From Streptomyces sp. NRRL F-5126 (GTDB taxonomy: Bacteria; Actinomycetota; Actinomycetes; Streptomycetales; Streptomycetaceae): 64,000 bases of DNA. The stretch covers positions 1 to 64,000 of the forward strand of contig NZ_JOFZ01000016.1 of NCBI RefSeq assembly GCF_000721265.1, in the 5' to 3' direction. Below the pieces are notes generated by a model that did no database searches, was not told where the DNA came from, and worked only from the letters and a program-made list of their open reading frames with translations. This document shows, in pieces, positions 43,400 through 51,111 of the stretch; within the stretch, counting starts at the first letter, position 1, and each line of letters begins with the position of its first letter. Position numbers and translations under genes: made by a program.

Positions 43400-44296
43400 G
43401 TGCCTGCCGCCTCCGACGACCCCGGTCTGCGCGCCGACTGCGCCTCCTGCTTCGGCCTGTGCTGCGTCGCGCTGTCCTTCTCGGCCGTGGCCGGGTTCCC
43501 GGCCGACAAGGACGCGGGCGAACCCTGCCGCCACCTCGGCGCCGACTTCGGCTGCGGCGTCCACCGCGAACTGCGGCGGCGCGGTTACGCGGGCTGCGCC
43601 GTCTACGACTGCTTCGGCGCGGGCCAGAAGGTCTCCCGCCACACCTTCGGTGGTACGGACTGGCGCCGGGCCCCGGAAACGGCGCCCGCCATGTTCGCCG
43701 CGCTTCCCGTCATGCGGCAGCTCCAGGAACTGCTGTACTACCTCGCCGAGGCGCTGTCGCTGCCCGGCACGCGCCCGCTGCGCGCCGAGCTGACCCGCGC
43801 GTACGAGCAGACGGAGCGCCTCACGCTCGCTGACGCGGACACGCTGCTCGCCACGGACGTCGCCGGGCACCGCGGGCAGGTCGTGGCCCCGCTGCTCGAT
43901 CGCGCGAGCGCGCTCGTGCGCGCGGATGCCCCGCGCGCCAAGGGCCGCGGGACGAGGAGCCGCAGGGGCGCGGACCTGTTCGGCGCCCGGCTCGTGCGCG
44001 CGGATCTGCGGGGTGCGGACCTGCGCGGCGCCCGCCTGATCGCCGCGGACCTGCGCGCCGCCGATCTGAGGTGCGCGGATCTGATCGGCGCCGACCTCAG
44101 GGACGCCGACCTGGCGGGCGCGGACCTGAGGGGCGCGCTGTTCCTGACCCAGGCCCAGCTGGAATCGGCGAAGGGCGACGGCGCCACCGCGCTGCCGCCC
44201 TCCCTCGTCCGCCCCGCCCACTGGCCGGCCGCCGGTGCGTCAGCCGGCCGTCCTGCGCCGCCTGCTGACCCGCCGCAGCGCGAACAGCCCGCCTGA
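43400..44296 (+). CDS. Cys-rich N-terminal domain plus pentapeptide-repeat protein
   Basis: The 298-residue product has two parts. Residues 1-80 hold a cysteine cluster (CASCFGLCC, CRHLGADFGCGVH, GCAVYDCFGAGQ) that could bind zinc or an Fe-S cluster. Residues about 190-255 are a run of A(D/R)L-x-x pentapeptide repeats (GADLFGARLVRADLRGADL and on), which fold into a right-handed beta-helix that can mimic DNA. The start GTG 43400 has a weak ribosome site. The last 57 bases overlap the convergent carboxypeptidase gene. The role is unknown. Confidence 0.78.
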   Translation: MPAASDDPGLRADCASCFGLCCVALSFSAVAGFPADKDAGEPCRHLGADFGCGVHRELRRRGYAGCAVYDCFGAGQKVSRHTFGGTDWRRAPETAPAMFAALPVMRQLQELLYYLAEALSLPGTRPLRAELTRAYEQTERLTLADADTLLATDVAGHRGQVVAPLLDRASALVRADAPRAKGRGTRSRRGADLFGARLVRADLRGADLRGARLIAADLRAADLRCADLIGADLRDADLAGADLRGALFLTQAQLESAKGDGATALPPSLVRPAHWPAAGASAGRPAPPADPPQREQPA

Positions 44297-45499
44297 CGCG
44301 AGGGCCGCCGCGCCGATCAGCGCCATCGGGAGCAGGAACCCGGAGGAGCCGCCCGCGCCTGACGCCTCCGCCACGCGTCCGTGCCGGGCCGCGGGCGCCG
44401 CGCCGTGGGCACTTCGCGTGCCGTCGGCGCCCGCCGCCTGCACGCGCGGCGGGGGCCTGAGCGAGCCCACCGGGGTGGCGTGCCCGTCGGCCTCGAAGCC
44501 CCAGTCGAGGAGCTCGCGCGCCTCGTTGTAGACGGCTTCCGACTCGCCCGACTGCGGGTTCATCACGGTCACCAGGATCGTCCTGTCGCCGTGCCGCGCG
44601 GCCGCGATCAGCGTGTTGCCGGCGTGCGTGGTGTAGCCGTTCTTGACACCGATCATGCCCGGGTAGGTCTGCACGCCGTGCGCGCCGCTGAGCAGCCGGT
44701 TGGTGTTCTGGATGCCGAAGGTCTCGCCCGGCTTGCCGGGGAACTGTGCGTCGCGGGTGGACGCGTACGCGGCGAACTGCGGGTTGCTGAGGCCGGCGCG
44801 GCCGAAGACGGCGAGGTCGAACGCCGACGAGACCTGGCCGGGATGGTCGTACCCGTCACAGGACACCACGTGTGTGTCCCGCGCGCCGAGCCGCTTCGCC
44901 TCCCGCTGCATCTGGGTGACGGTGGCGTCCCAGCCGCCGTTCATGGCCGCCAGCGCGTGCACCGCGTCGCTGCCCGAGCTGAGGAACACCCCCCGCCACA
45001 GGTCGGGCACCTGGTACGACTCGCCCGGCACGATGCCCACCATGCTGGCGCCCGGATCGATGCCGGACAGGTCGGCCTGGGTGACGGTGCGCCGTGAGGA
45101 GGCGGACAGATGGGGCATCACGGTGAGGGCGAACAGCGTCTTCAGCGTCGACGCGGGCGGCAGCTTGCGGTGCGCGTTGTCGGCGGCGAGCACGTCGCCC
45201 GTGTCGGCGTCCGCGACCAGCCAGGACAGCGCGGAGATGTCGCCGGGCGGCGCGGGTGTGCCCGGCGCGGGCTTCGCCTGCGTGCCGCTGTCGTAGAGGG
45301 CCGAACTGTCGACGTAGGGGGGAGCGGGCGCGGGCGGTAGGGGATCGGCCCGCGGCTGGGCGGGCGGGGACACGGCGAGGGCGGGAGCGGACCGCGCGGG
45401 TACGGCCGCCCGGGCGGACCCGGGCAGGAGCACGAGCAGGCCTGCGGCAAGCGCGGCCGTACCGGTGAGCGCGGAGCGCGTCGCGGATCTGATGAACAT
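44240..45499 (-). CDS. D-alanyl-D-alanine carboxypeptidase (S11), membrane-anchored
   Basis: The 419-residue protein has a Sec signal (ALTGTAALAAGLLVLLPGSARA), a Pro-rich linker, and the S11 penicillin-binding fold with the active-site S117-T-L-K120. The KTG-like motif is K286-NG, normal for streptomycete members. The SxN motif, usually SGN, is SGS (175-177), so the Asn is replaced by Ser. The C-terminus has a membrane helix (FLLPMALIGAAALASGGLFAL) followed by RRVSRRRR, anchoring it outside the cell. It should trim the terminal D-Ala of peptidoglycan stems. ATG 45499. Confidence 0.88.
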   Translation of the reverse strand: MFIRSATRSALTGTAALAAGLLVLLPGSARAAVPARSAPALAVSPPAQPRADPLPPAPAPPYVDSSALYDSGTQAKPAPGTPAPPGDISALSWLVADADTGDVLAADNAHRKLPPASTLKTLFALTVMPHLSASSRRTVTQADLSGIDPGASMVGIVPGESYQVPDLWRGVFLSSGSDAVHALAAMNGGWDATVTQMQREAKRLGARDTHVVSCDGYDHPGQVSSAFDLAVFGRAGLSNPQFAAYASTRDAQFPGKPGETFGIQNTNRLLSGAHGVQTYPGMIGVKNGYTTHAGNTLIAAARHGDRTILVTVMNPQSGESEAVYNEARELLDWGFEADGHATPVGSLRPPPRVQAAGADGTRSAHGAAPAARHGRVAEASGAGGSSGFLLPMALIGAAALASGGLFALRRVSRRRRTAG

Positions 45500-46294
45500 T
45501 CAGCCACGGTAAGAACGCCCGGCCGGGCGCGCATGGCCACGTGCGCCGACCGGAGGTACGCACACTCGCGGGGACGCCGCGCGACACGGGCCTGCGGCCC
45601 GGCCACAAGGCGGCCCCACCGCAGCGCGCCTCCCGGGGCGTGGTTGCGAGCAGGCTCTCGCGTGGTGGGGCGCCCGGTCGTCATGCGGGGGTGCGGCCTG
45701 GCCCGATGCACGGGCCGCTGCGAGGCGGCGCCCGGGTGATCGTCGCCCGCGGGAGCGGTGCGTGCGGCGGCACGTGGTGCTGCGGGTCAGGCGCCCACGC
45801 GTGGTGTCCGCCGGGGGCGGGGAGGCGATCAGGCTCTCGTGCGGCGGTGCGCCTGGTCTCCACGCGGGGGGCGGCCAGGCTCGACGCACGCGGCGGCGGG
45901 CGCACGGATCGCCGCGAGGCGGCCCCTGGTCCGACGTGGCGGTGATCCTCGCCCGCGGTAGCGGCGCGTGTGGCGGCACGTGGTACCGCGGGTCCGGTGC
46001 CCTTGCGTCGTGTGCGCCCGGGCGGGGAGGCGATCAGGCTCTCGCGTGACCGGGCCCCGGCCCTACGCGGGGTTTCCGGCCCGTCGCCCGTGTGCGCCCG
46101 AACGCACGCGGCCGGGGTGCTCGGGACGCTGCGGGGATGGGTCCCGCGCTCACGCGGCAGGGCGCTGCGCCCGGCTCCGGCCGGTGAGGGGCCCAGCGCG
46201 TACCCCGGCGCGGCGGTGCGCGTGCCGCGCATACGCGAAGGCGCGGCCCGCCTGTTGCGGCGGACCGCGCCCCGGTGTTCGGCGTACCTCGCCG
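45500..46294. other. Gene-free stretch dominated by degenerate repeats
   Basis: These 795 bases between two same-strand genes have no ORF with a believable start, length and family. Short ORFs in several frames arise from the extreme GC content. The main content is the degenerate repeat described in the next entry; the promoter of the carboxypeptidase gene must lie near 45500-45560. Confidence 0.7.
45646..46080. repeat. Three diverged direct-repeat units of about 180-205 bases
   Basis: The block GCGA(G/T)CAGGCTCTCG recurs at 45646, 45825 and 46030. A further block of about 50 bases beginning GATCGTCGCCCGCGG at 45738 recurs with some 85-90% identity at 45944 and includes GGCGGCACGTGGT. The units are diverged, non-coding by appearance, and lie in one head-to-tail orientation. 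Confidence 0.7.
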
Positions 46295-47185
46295 TCACAC
46301 GCCGGCGGGCTCCTGCTCGCGGCCCTCGTCCCAGCCCGCGACGGTGAGCGGGACCGGCCCGTCCGACCATGCTCCCAGCAGGTCGAACGCCTCGGCGGCG
46401 CGGCTGCCGGGAGGTGCCGACTGGGCGATGACACGCAGGTCGCACCCCGGCACCGTGATGATGTCGTAGTCGACGGTGACGGGTCCGACGTCAGGGTGGT
46501 GGACCGTGACCGACTCGCTCTCGTGCGACCCGGTCAGGCGGGACGTCCACAGCTCGGTGAACCGGCCGCTCGCCCGCCGCAGCTCCGCCACGAGCGCGCG
46601 CAGGTCCACGTCCGTGGGGTAGCGGGCCGCCGCCGCACGCAGGTCCGCGATGAGCGCCATCTCGAACCTGGCCGCCTGCTCAGGTGTACGGGTGACACGG
46701 CTCGGCGCCTCCGTGAAGTGGCGCCAGGCGACGTTGCGGCACGGGCTCGCCGCGGACTTCGACGGGTCGCCGAGGAGCGCGGCCCACAGGGGGTTGAAGG
46801 TGACGAGCGACCACGCGGCGTCGTGCACGCCCACGGCCGTGCCGGCCATGCCGTCCAGCATGCGCCGCACGCTCGGCGGCACCCTGCGCGGTACGCGATC
46901 CGTGGCCGGCGGTGCGTGTCCCGCGAGCAGGAACAGGTGGCGGCGCTCGACGTCGTCCAGCCGCAGTGCCCGGGCCAGCGAGGCGAGCACCTGCGACGAG
47001 GGTGTGGTGGCCCTGCCCTGCTCCAGACGGGTGATGTAGTCGACGGACAGTCCGGTCAGTCGCGCCAGCTCCGTACGCCCCATGCCCGGATCCTCGGGGC
47101 CGCCCTCCAGCAGCCCGCCCTCGGCGGGTGATATCCGGTCACGCCAGCGATGAAGCGCCGCGCCCAGCTCTCCATGTCGGGTCAT
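46295..47185 (-). CDS. XRE-family regulator with MmyB-like ligand domain
   Basis: The 296-residue product has an XRE HTH at about residues 35-90 (MGRTELARLTGLSVDYITRLEQGR) and the MmyB-like PAS-type domain that follows it in many actinobacterial regulators (AAWSLVTFNPLWAALLGDPS, ARRYPTDVDL-like YPTDVDLRALVAELR, ending YDIITVPGCDLRVIAQSAPPG). Such proteins often regulate an adjacent dehydrogenase, but none lies beside it here. ATG 47185 is the family start. A palindrome at 47257 may be its own operator. Confidence 0.9.
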   Translation of the reverse strand: MTRHGELGAALHRWRDRISPAEGGLLEGGPEDPGMGRTELARLTGLSVDYITRLEQGRATTPSSQVLASLARALRLDDVERRHLFLLAGHAPPATDRVPRRVPPSVRRMLDGMAGTAVGVHDAAWSLVTFNPLWAALLGDPSKSAASPCRNVAWRHFTEAPSRVTRTPEQAARFEMALIADLRAAAARYPTDVDLRALVAELRRASGRFTELWTSRLTGSHESESVTVHHPDVGPVTVDYDIITVPGCDLRVIAQSAPPGSRAAEAFDLLGAWSDGPVPLTVAGWDEGREQEPAGV

Positions 47186-47256
47186 GGCCCCAGTATCGGC
47201 GGGGGAGCCCGGCCGTGCGCGGCGTCGGGCTCCCCGACCACGGAGCGCGGCCGGCG

Positions 47257-47269
47257 TCACGCAGCGTGA
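47257..47269. promoter_or_regulatory. Palindrome TCACGCAGCGTGA upstream of the XRE/MmyB gene
   Basis: Six-base arms around one central base are exactly complementary, 72 bases before the start of the minus-strand regulator. It may be an operator. A second small hairpin (GTCGGG/CCCGAC) lies at 47224-47238. Confidence 0.45.
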
Positions 47270-47294
47270 GGGCGCAGGCGGCGGGGCCGGCCGG

Positions 47295-48083
47295 TCAGGA
47301 GCGGGGCGCCGCCACCCGCAGGTCCTTCTCGATGCGGGCGACCGTCGCCAGCAGGTGCGGCAGCAGGTCCTCGCGGACGGACTCGATCGAATTGCGGCTC
47401 GCGTGCACGGGGATGTTCACCGCTGCCACGACCACCCCGGCGCCGTCGCGGACCGGCGCCGCGACGGAGCGCAACCCCGGCTCCAGTTCCTGGTCCACGA
47501 TCGCGTACCCCTGATCCCTGATCACGTCCAGCTCGGCCCGCAGGAGTTCGGACGAGGCGATGGTGCGCCCGGTGAGCGCCGCGGGCCGGCTGCGCCGCAC
47601 GATCTCCTCGATCCGGTCCTCCGGCAGGTGCGCGATCATCACACGCCCCACAGAGGTCGCGTATGCGGGGAAGCGCGTGCCGACCGTGATGGACGCCGTC
47701 ATGATCCGGCTGACCGGCACCCGTGCCACGTACACGACGTCGTCGCCGTCCAGCACGCACAGCGAGGACGACTCGTGTACCTCCGCCACCAGCCGCTCCA
47801 GGTGCGGCTGGGCGATCTGAGGCAGGGAGAAGCTGGACAGGTACGCGTATCCGAGCTCCAGCACGCGCGGGCTGAGCCGGAAGGTGCGCCCGTTGGTGTG
47901 CACGTAGCCCAAGTCGGCCAGCGTCAGCAGGAAGCGGCGTGCGGCCGCTCTCGTCAGGTCGCAGGCGCGTGCCACCTCGCTGAGCGTCAGCTCGGGATGG
48001 TCGGCGTCGAACGCCCGGATCACGGCCAGGCCGCGTTCGAAGGACCGGACGAAGTGGGGTTCGCGCTCCGGCGCGCCGCTCAT
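47295..48083 (-). CDS. IclR-family regulator, PcaR/PcaU-like
   Basis: The 262-residue protein has an N-terminal winged HTH (LTLSEVARACDLTRAAARRFLLTLADLGYV) and the IclR effector domain with SSLCVLDGDDVVYVARV, GTRFPAYATSVGRVMIA and AVNIPVHASRNS near the end. The wording of these motifs is closest to PcaR-type regulators of aromatic acid breakdown, but no pca gene is in view, so its targets lie elsewhere. ATG 48083. A strong hairpin at 48178-48210 insulates it from the TetR gene upstream. Confidence 0.9.
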   Translation of the reverse strand: MSGAPEREPHFVRSFERGLAVIRAFDADHPELTLSEVARACDLTRAAARRFLLTLADLGYVHTNGRTFRLSPRVLELGYAYLSSFSLPQIAQPHLERLVAEVHESSSLCVLDGDDVVYVARVPVSRIMTASITVGTRFPAYATSVGRVMIAHLPEDRIEEIVRRSRPAALTGRTIASSELLRAELDVIRDQGYAIVDQELEPGLRSVAAPVRDGAGVVVAAVNIPVHASRNSIESVREDLLPHLLATVARIEKDLRVAAPRS

Positions 48084-48177
48084 CTCTCGCCTCCGTGGTC
48101 CGGCCCGGGCGTGGCCCGCCGTGGTGGCGGGCGCGGGGCACGGCCGATTCTCGCAGGCCGCCACCGCCGCCCGCGTG

Positions 48178-48210
48178 CCGGTGGGCCCCCTGGTCGCGGG
48201 GGCCCACCGG
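48178..48210 (-). terminator. Terminator hairpin after the TetR gene
   Basis: CCGGTGGGCCCCC (48178-48190) and its exact reverse complement (48198-48210) form a 13-bp stem with a seven-base loop. It lies between the TetR and IclR genes on the minus strand. Confidence 0.75.
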
Positions 48211-48302
48211 CCGGTGGGTGCGCCGCCCCCGTCCCCACGGTGCGGCGCCAGGCGGCGGAACCCTCCGCTCGGGGGTCCTGCCGCCGTCTCGTGACCGGCC
48301 CC

Positions 48303-48905
48303 TCAGGGGCCGGAAGGCGTGGCCGTGACGCCGAGCGCGGGCAGGACCGCCGCCTCGACGAAGCGCGTCATGTACGCCTCGTCCGCGTGGGATCCGTGCA
48401 GCAGCAGCGCTGCGCGCATCACGCCGAACAGCTGCACCGCCACGAACTCGATCGCCGGGTTGTCCGCCGCGACCTCGCCGCGGTCCACGGCCCTGCGCAC
48501 CATCGCGTCGATCTTCGCCACCTCGGGCTCGATCAGGTTCTCGCGCAGCGCCTTCGCCAGCTCGGGGTTCTGCTTGGCCGCGTGCACGAGCGCCTGCGTC
48601 AGCGCGGTGTCCCGGCGGGCGTTGGCGCTGGTGGCGCGGGCCACGGCGCGCAGGTCGCCGGTGAGCGTGCCGGTGTCGATCTGTGAGAGCGTCACGCACC
48701 GCGTGCCGCGCAGGGCCGCGCAGACGAGCTGCGGCTTGGACCGCCACTGCCGGTAGAGCGTCGACTTGCCGCACTTGGTGCGCGCGGCGATGCCCTCCAT
48801 GGTCAGCGCCTCGTACCCGCCCTCCCTGAGCAGGTCGAGCGCGGCGGCATAGAACTCCATCTCGCGCTCGGGTGTGATCTTGGAGCGGCTCGACGTTGAC
48901 GTCAT
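48303..48905 (-). CDS. TetR-family transcriptional regulator
   Basis: The 200-residue protein has a TetR N-terminal HTH (residues 14-60, with GGYEALTMEGIAARTKCGKSTLYRQWRSK) and a helical ligand domain that ends LPALGVTATPSGP. It is divergent from the PAP2-DMT operon across 241 bases that contain a perfect 25-bp inverted repeat, very probably its operator. It should repress those membrane genes, and perhaps itself, until a ligand binds. ATG 48905 has GGGAGAGACG upstream. Confidence 0.92.
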   Translation of the reverse strand: MTSTSSRSKITPEREMEFYAAALDLLREGGYEALTMEGIAARTKCGKSTLYRQWRSKPQLVCAALRGTRCVTLSQIDTGTLTGDLRAVARATSANARRDTALTQALVHAAKQNPELAKALRENLIEPEVAKIDAMVRRAVDRGEVAADNPAIEFVAVQLFGVMRAALLLHGSHADEAYMTRFVEAAVLPALGVTATPSGP

Positions 48906-49007
48906 CGTCTCTCCCTTCCGCACGAGGCGACCACGGACCACCGACGGGCCCGTGCTCCCAGCGTGGCGCGTGCCCCGCCTGGACGTGTGATCGAAAACGC
49001 TTGCGAC

Positions 49008-49061
49008 ATCGATACGCCAGTGTACCGATACGACGGCGTATCGGTACACTGGCGTATCGAT
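49008..49061. promoter_or_regulatory. Perfect 25-bp inverted repeat, probable double TetR operator
   Basis: Positions 49008-49032 and 49037-49061 are exact reverse complements with ACGG between. Each arm is itself a near-palindrome: ATCGATAC, a six-base spacer, then GTACCGAT (7 of 8 matched), the size and form of a TetR operator. Two operators facing each other between the TetR gene and the PAP2 operon explain the structure better than a terminator. Confidence 0.8.
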
Positions 49062-49146
49062 AAGGGCTTCTGGCGCGAGTGTGTGCCGAGCCGCCATCGC
49101 ACCACGACGTCGACGCCGTGCCGTGCCACGCGAAGGGGTCGGGTCA

Positions 49147-50043
49147 ATGAACGCCCGGACTGGTCCCGACCTGCGTCGCAGGCTCACCCCCGCACGACGC
49201 ACCCGCGACGACGCGTCCGTCCCCGATGGACCCGCCGCCGGGCGAATACCCGGGGGCGGCGGCCCGGCGCGTTCGCCGCGCCCGCCGCTGATGCGTGAAC
49301 TGGGGCTCGTCGTCGCGCTGTTCCTCCTGTACAAGCTCGGCAGGCAGCTCGCACGCGGCCGCACGGGCGAGGCGATGGACAACGCGCGCTCCGTCTGGCA
49401 CCTGGAGCGCGACGTCCACCTGCCGAGCGAGGCGGGGATCCAGCACCTGCTGCTGCACGGCGACACGCTCGTGCACATCGCCAACACCTATTACGCGGCC
49501 GTGCACTTTCCCGCCACGATCCTCTTCCTGGCCTGGCTCTACTGGCGCAGGCCGCGCCACTACGTGTGGGCGCGGCGCGTGCTGACGGCCGTCACCGGCG
49601 GCGCGCTCGTCCTGCACCTGCTGGTGCCGCTCGCCCCGCCCCGCATGCTCGCGCTGACCGGGCTCGTCGACACCGCCCGTGTGTACGGCCCCTCCGTGTA
49701 CGGCTCCGATCCCGCGGCCGACGGACTGGAGAACCAGTTCGCCGCCATGCCGTCCCTGCACTTCGGCTGGGCGCTCGTGCTGGCACTCGGGCTGATCGCC
49801 GCGACCCGGGCGCGCGGGCGGTGGCTGTGGCTGCTGCACCCCCTGGTCACCCTGTTCGTGATCATCGCCACCGCCAACCACTACTGGCTCGACACCCTCG
49901 TCGCCGCGGCGCTCGTGGCCGTGGCCCTCGCCTTCCTGCGCCCGCCGGGCACCGCCCCACGAGGCACCAGGCTCGTCGCGCGCGGTCGCACGCACGGGCG
50001 CCGCGAGCCGCGGTCGCGGCAGCCGGCCGGTGATCGCCGGTGA
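49147..50043 (+). CDS. PAP2-superfamily membrane phosphatase/phosphotransferase
   Basis: The 298-residue protein has five to six membrane segments and the PAP2 motifs PSLHFGW and ATANHYWLDT, of the inositolphosphotransferase/Aur1-like branch. It probably dephosphorylates or transfers a lipid-linked phosphate at the membrane. ATG 49147 has AAGGGG nine bases upstream. The stop overlaps the start of the DMT transporter (GTGA), so the two are coupled and probably controlled together by the divergent TetR protein. Confidence 0.87.
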   Translation: MNARTGPDLRRRLTPARRTRDDASVPDGPAAGRIPGGGGPARSPRPPLMRELGLVVALFLLYKLGRQLARGRTGEAMDNARSVWHLERDVHLPSEAGIQHLLLHGDTLVHIANTYYAAVHFPATILFLAWLYWRRPRHYVWARRVLTAVTGGALVLHLLVPLAPPRMLALTGLVDTARVYGPSVYGSDPAADGLENQFAAMPSLHFGWALVLALGLIAATRARGRWLWLLHPLVTLFVIIATANHYWLDTLVAAALVAVALAFLRPPGTAPRGTRLVARGRTHGRREPRSRQPAGDRR

Positions 50044-50999
50044 CGGGGGGCACGTGGGCCGCCGTCGGCCTCTCCCTGGTCTCCGCCGTCGCCTACGCCG
50101 TCGCCGCCGTGGCGCAGGAGCGGCTCGCCGCGCGCGGCGAGCACCGGCCGGGCACCGGCCGCGGTGGCGACCTGCTCGCGCTGCTGCGGCACGGGGCGTG
50201 GTGGTCGGCCGTCGCCCTGAACGGCGGGGGCGCCCTGCTGCACGTCGCCGCACTCACGTGCGGGCCGCTCACCGTCGTGCAGCCGCTCGGGGCGCTGACC
50301 CTCGTCGCCGCCGTGCCGCTCGGCGCGTACCGCGCGGGGCGCAGGGTCACCAGGGGGGAGTGGGCGGGCACCGCGTACACGCTCGCCGGGCTCGCGGCGA
50401 TCCTGCTCGCGGCCGCCGGCGGCGGCCCCGCCGAAGCACTCTCGCTGCCGCAGGCGGCCGGCGTCTCGGCCACGGCGGCCGCGCTCTGTGCGCTCCTCGT
50501 GTTCTCGCTGCCCGGCGCGCGACCGGGTTTGCGGCACGCGATCGCGTCCGGCCTCGCCTCCGGCGTCGCGTCCGCGCTGGCCCAGACCGTCACCGTCACC
50601 CTCACGGGCGACGGCGGCATGCCCGGATGGGGGAGCGCGATCGTCGTCGCCCTCGTGGCGGTCTTCGCGGTGGGCGGCCTCCTCCTCGCCCAGGCCGCCT
50701 ACCGGGGCGGGCTCGGCGCACCGCTGGCGCTGCTCACCCTCGCCAATCCGGTCGCCGCGTCCGCGATCGGACTCATCCTGCTGGGCGAACGGATCCAGGG
50801 GGGTCCGCTCGGGATCGCGGCGGCCGCCGCCGGATCGGTGCTCGCCGCGCGCGGCGTGGTCCTGCTGGCACGCTCGGCCCGCCCCGCACGGCGGCCGAGC
50901 AGCGACAACGCGCCGCGCGGTGGCGGCGGACGGCCGGGCGCGAGCGCCATGCACTCGGTTCCGGCGCAGCCCGAGAAGCACCGTGCGGAGCGCGCGTGA
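50040..50999 (+). CDS. DMT-superfamily (EamA-like) transporter
   Basis: The 319-residue protein has about nine to ten membrane segments in two halves, as in the drug/metabolite transporter group: VGLSLVSAVAYAVAAVAQERL at the start, PLTVVQPLGALTLVAAVPL (the typical half-repeat), and PLALLTLANPVAASAIGLILLGERI in the second half. A hydrophilic tail follows residue 285. It is the second gene of the TetR-linked operon. The transported compound is unknown. Confidence 0.85.
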   Translation: MTGGTWAAVGLSLVSAVAYAVAAVAQERLAARGEHRPGTGRGGDLLALLRHGAWWSAVALNGGGALLHVAALTCGPLTVVQPLGALTLVAAVPLGAYRAGRRVTRGEWAGTAYTLAGLAAILLAAAGGGPAEALSLPQAAGVSATAAALCALLVFSLPGARPGLRHAIASGLASGVASALAQTVTVTLTGDGGMPGWGSAIVVALVAVFAVGGLLLAQAAYRGGLGAPLALLTLANPVAASAIGLILLGERIQGGPLGIAAAAAGSVLAARGVVLLARSARPARRPSSDNAPRGGGGRPGASAMHSVPAQPEKHRAERA

Positions 51000-51054
51000 A
51001 GCTTGCCTGAGGGCCCGGTTAAGAAATCCTCGATGGACGCCGGAGCCCCACTGA

Positions 51055-51095
51055 GGCGAGATTGGTGGCGAAACACGATCATCCATCTCGCCACC
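51055..51095 (+). promoter_or_regulatory. Two mutually exclusive hairpins in the tdh leader
   Basis: GGCGAGAT (51055-51062) can pair with ATCTCGCC (51085-51092). GGTGGCGA (51064-51071) can pair with TCGCCACC (51088-51095). The right arms overlap, so only one stem can form at a time, just upstream of the ribosome site GGGAG (51099-51103). This may be a regulatory leader or chance in GC-rich DNA. Confidence 0.4.
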
Positions 51096-51111
51096 GCCGG
51101 GAGCCCCGCCG

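Noticed and set aside
45646..46080. CRISPR array
   Set aside because: The units are about 200 bases, diverged along their length and lack short identical repeats with unique spacers. No cas gene is present.
45681..46445. Protein genes inside the 45.5-46.3 kb repeat stretch
   Set aside because: Several frames are open on both strands, but none has a good start, and all translations are low-complexity Arg/Pro/Ala sequences shaped by GC content.
49008..49061. Transcription terminator or insertion-sequence end
   Set aside because: It lies between two divergent genes where no transcript ends, and no transposase or target duplication is near. The operator reading explains the symmetry better.
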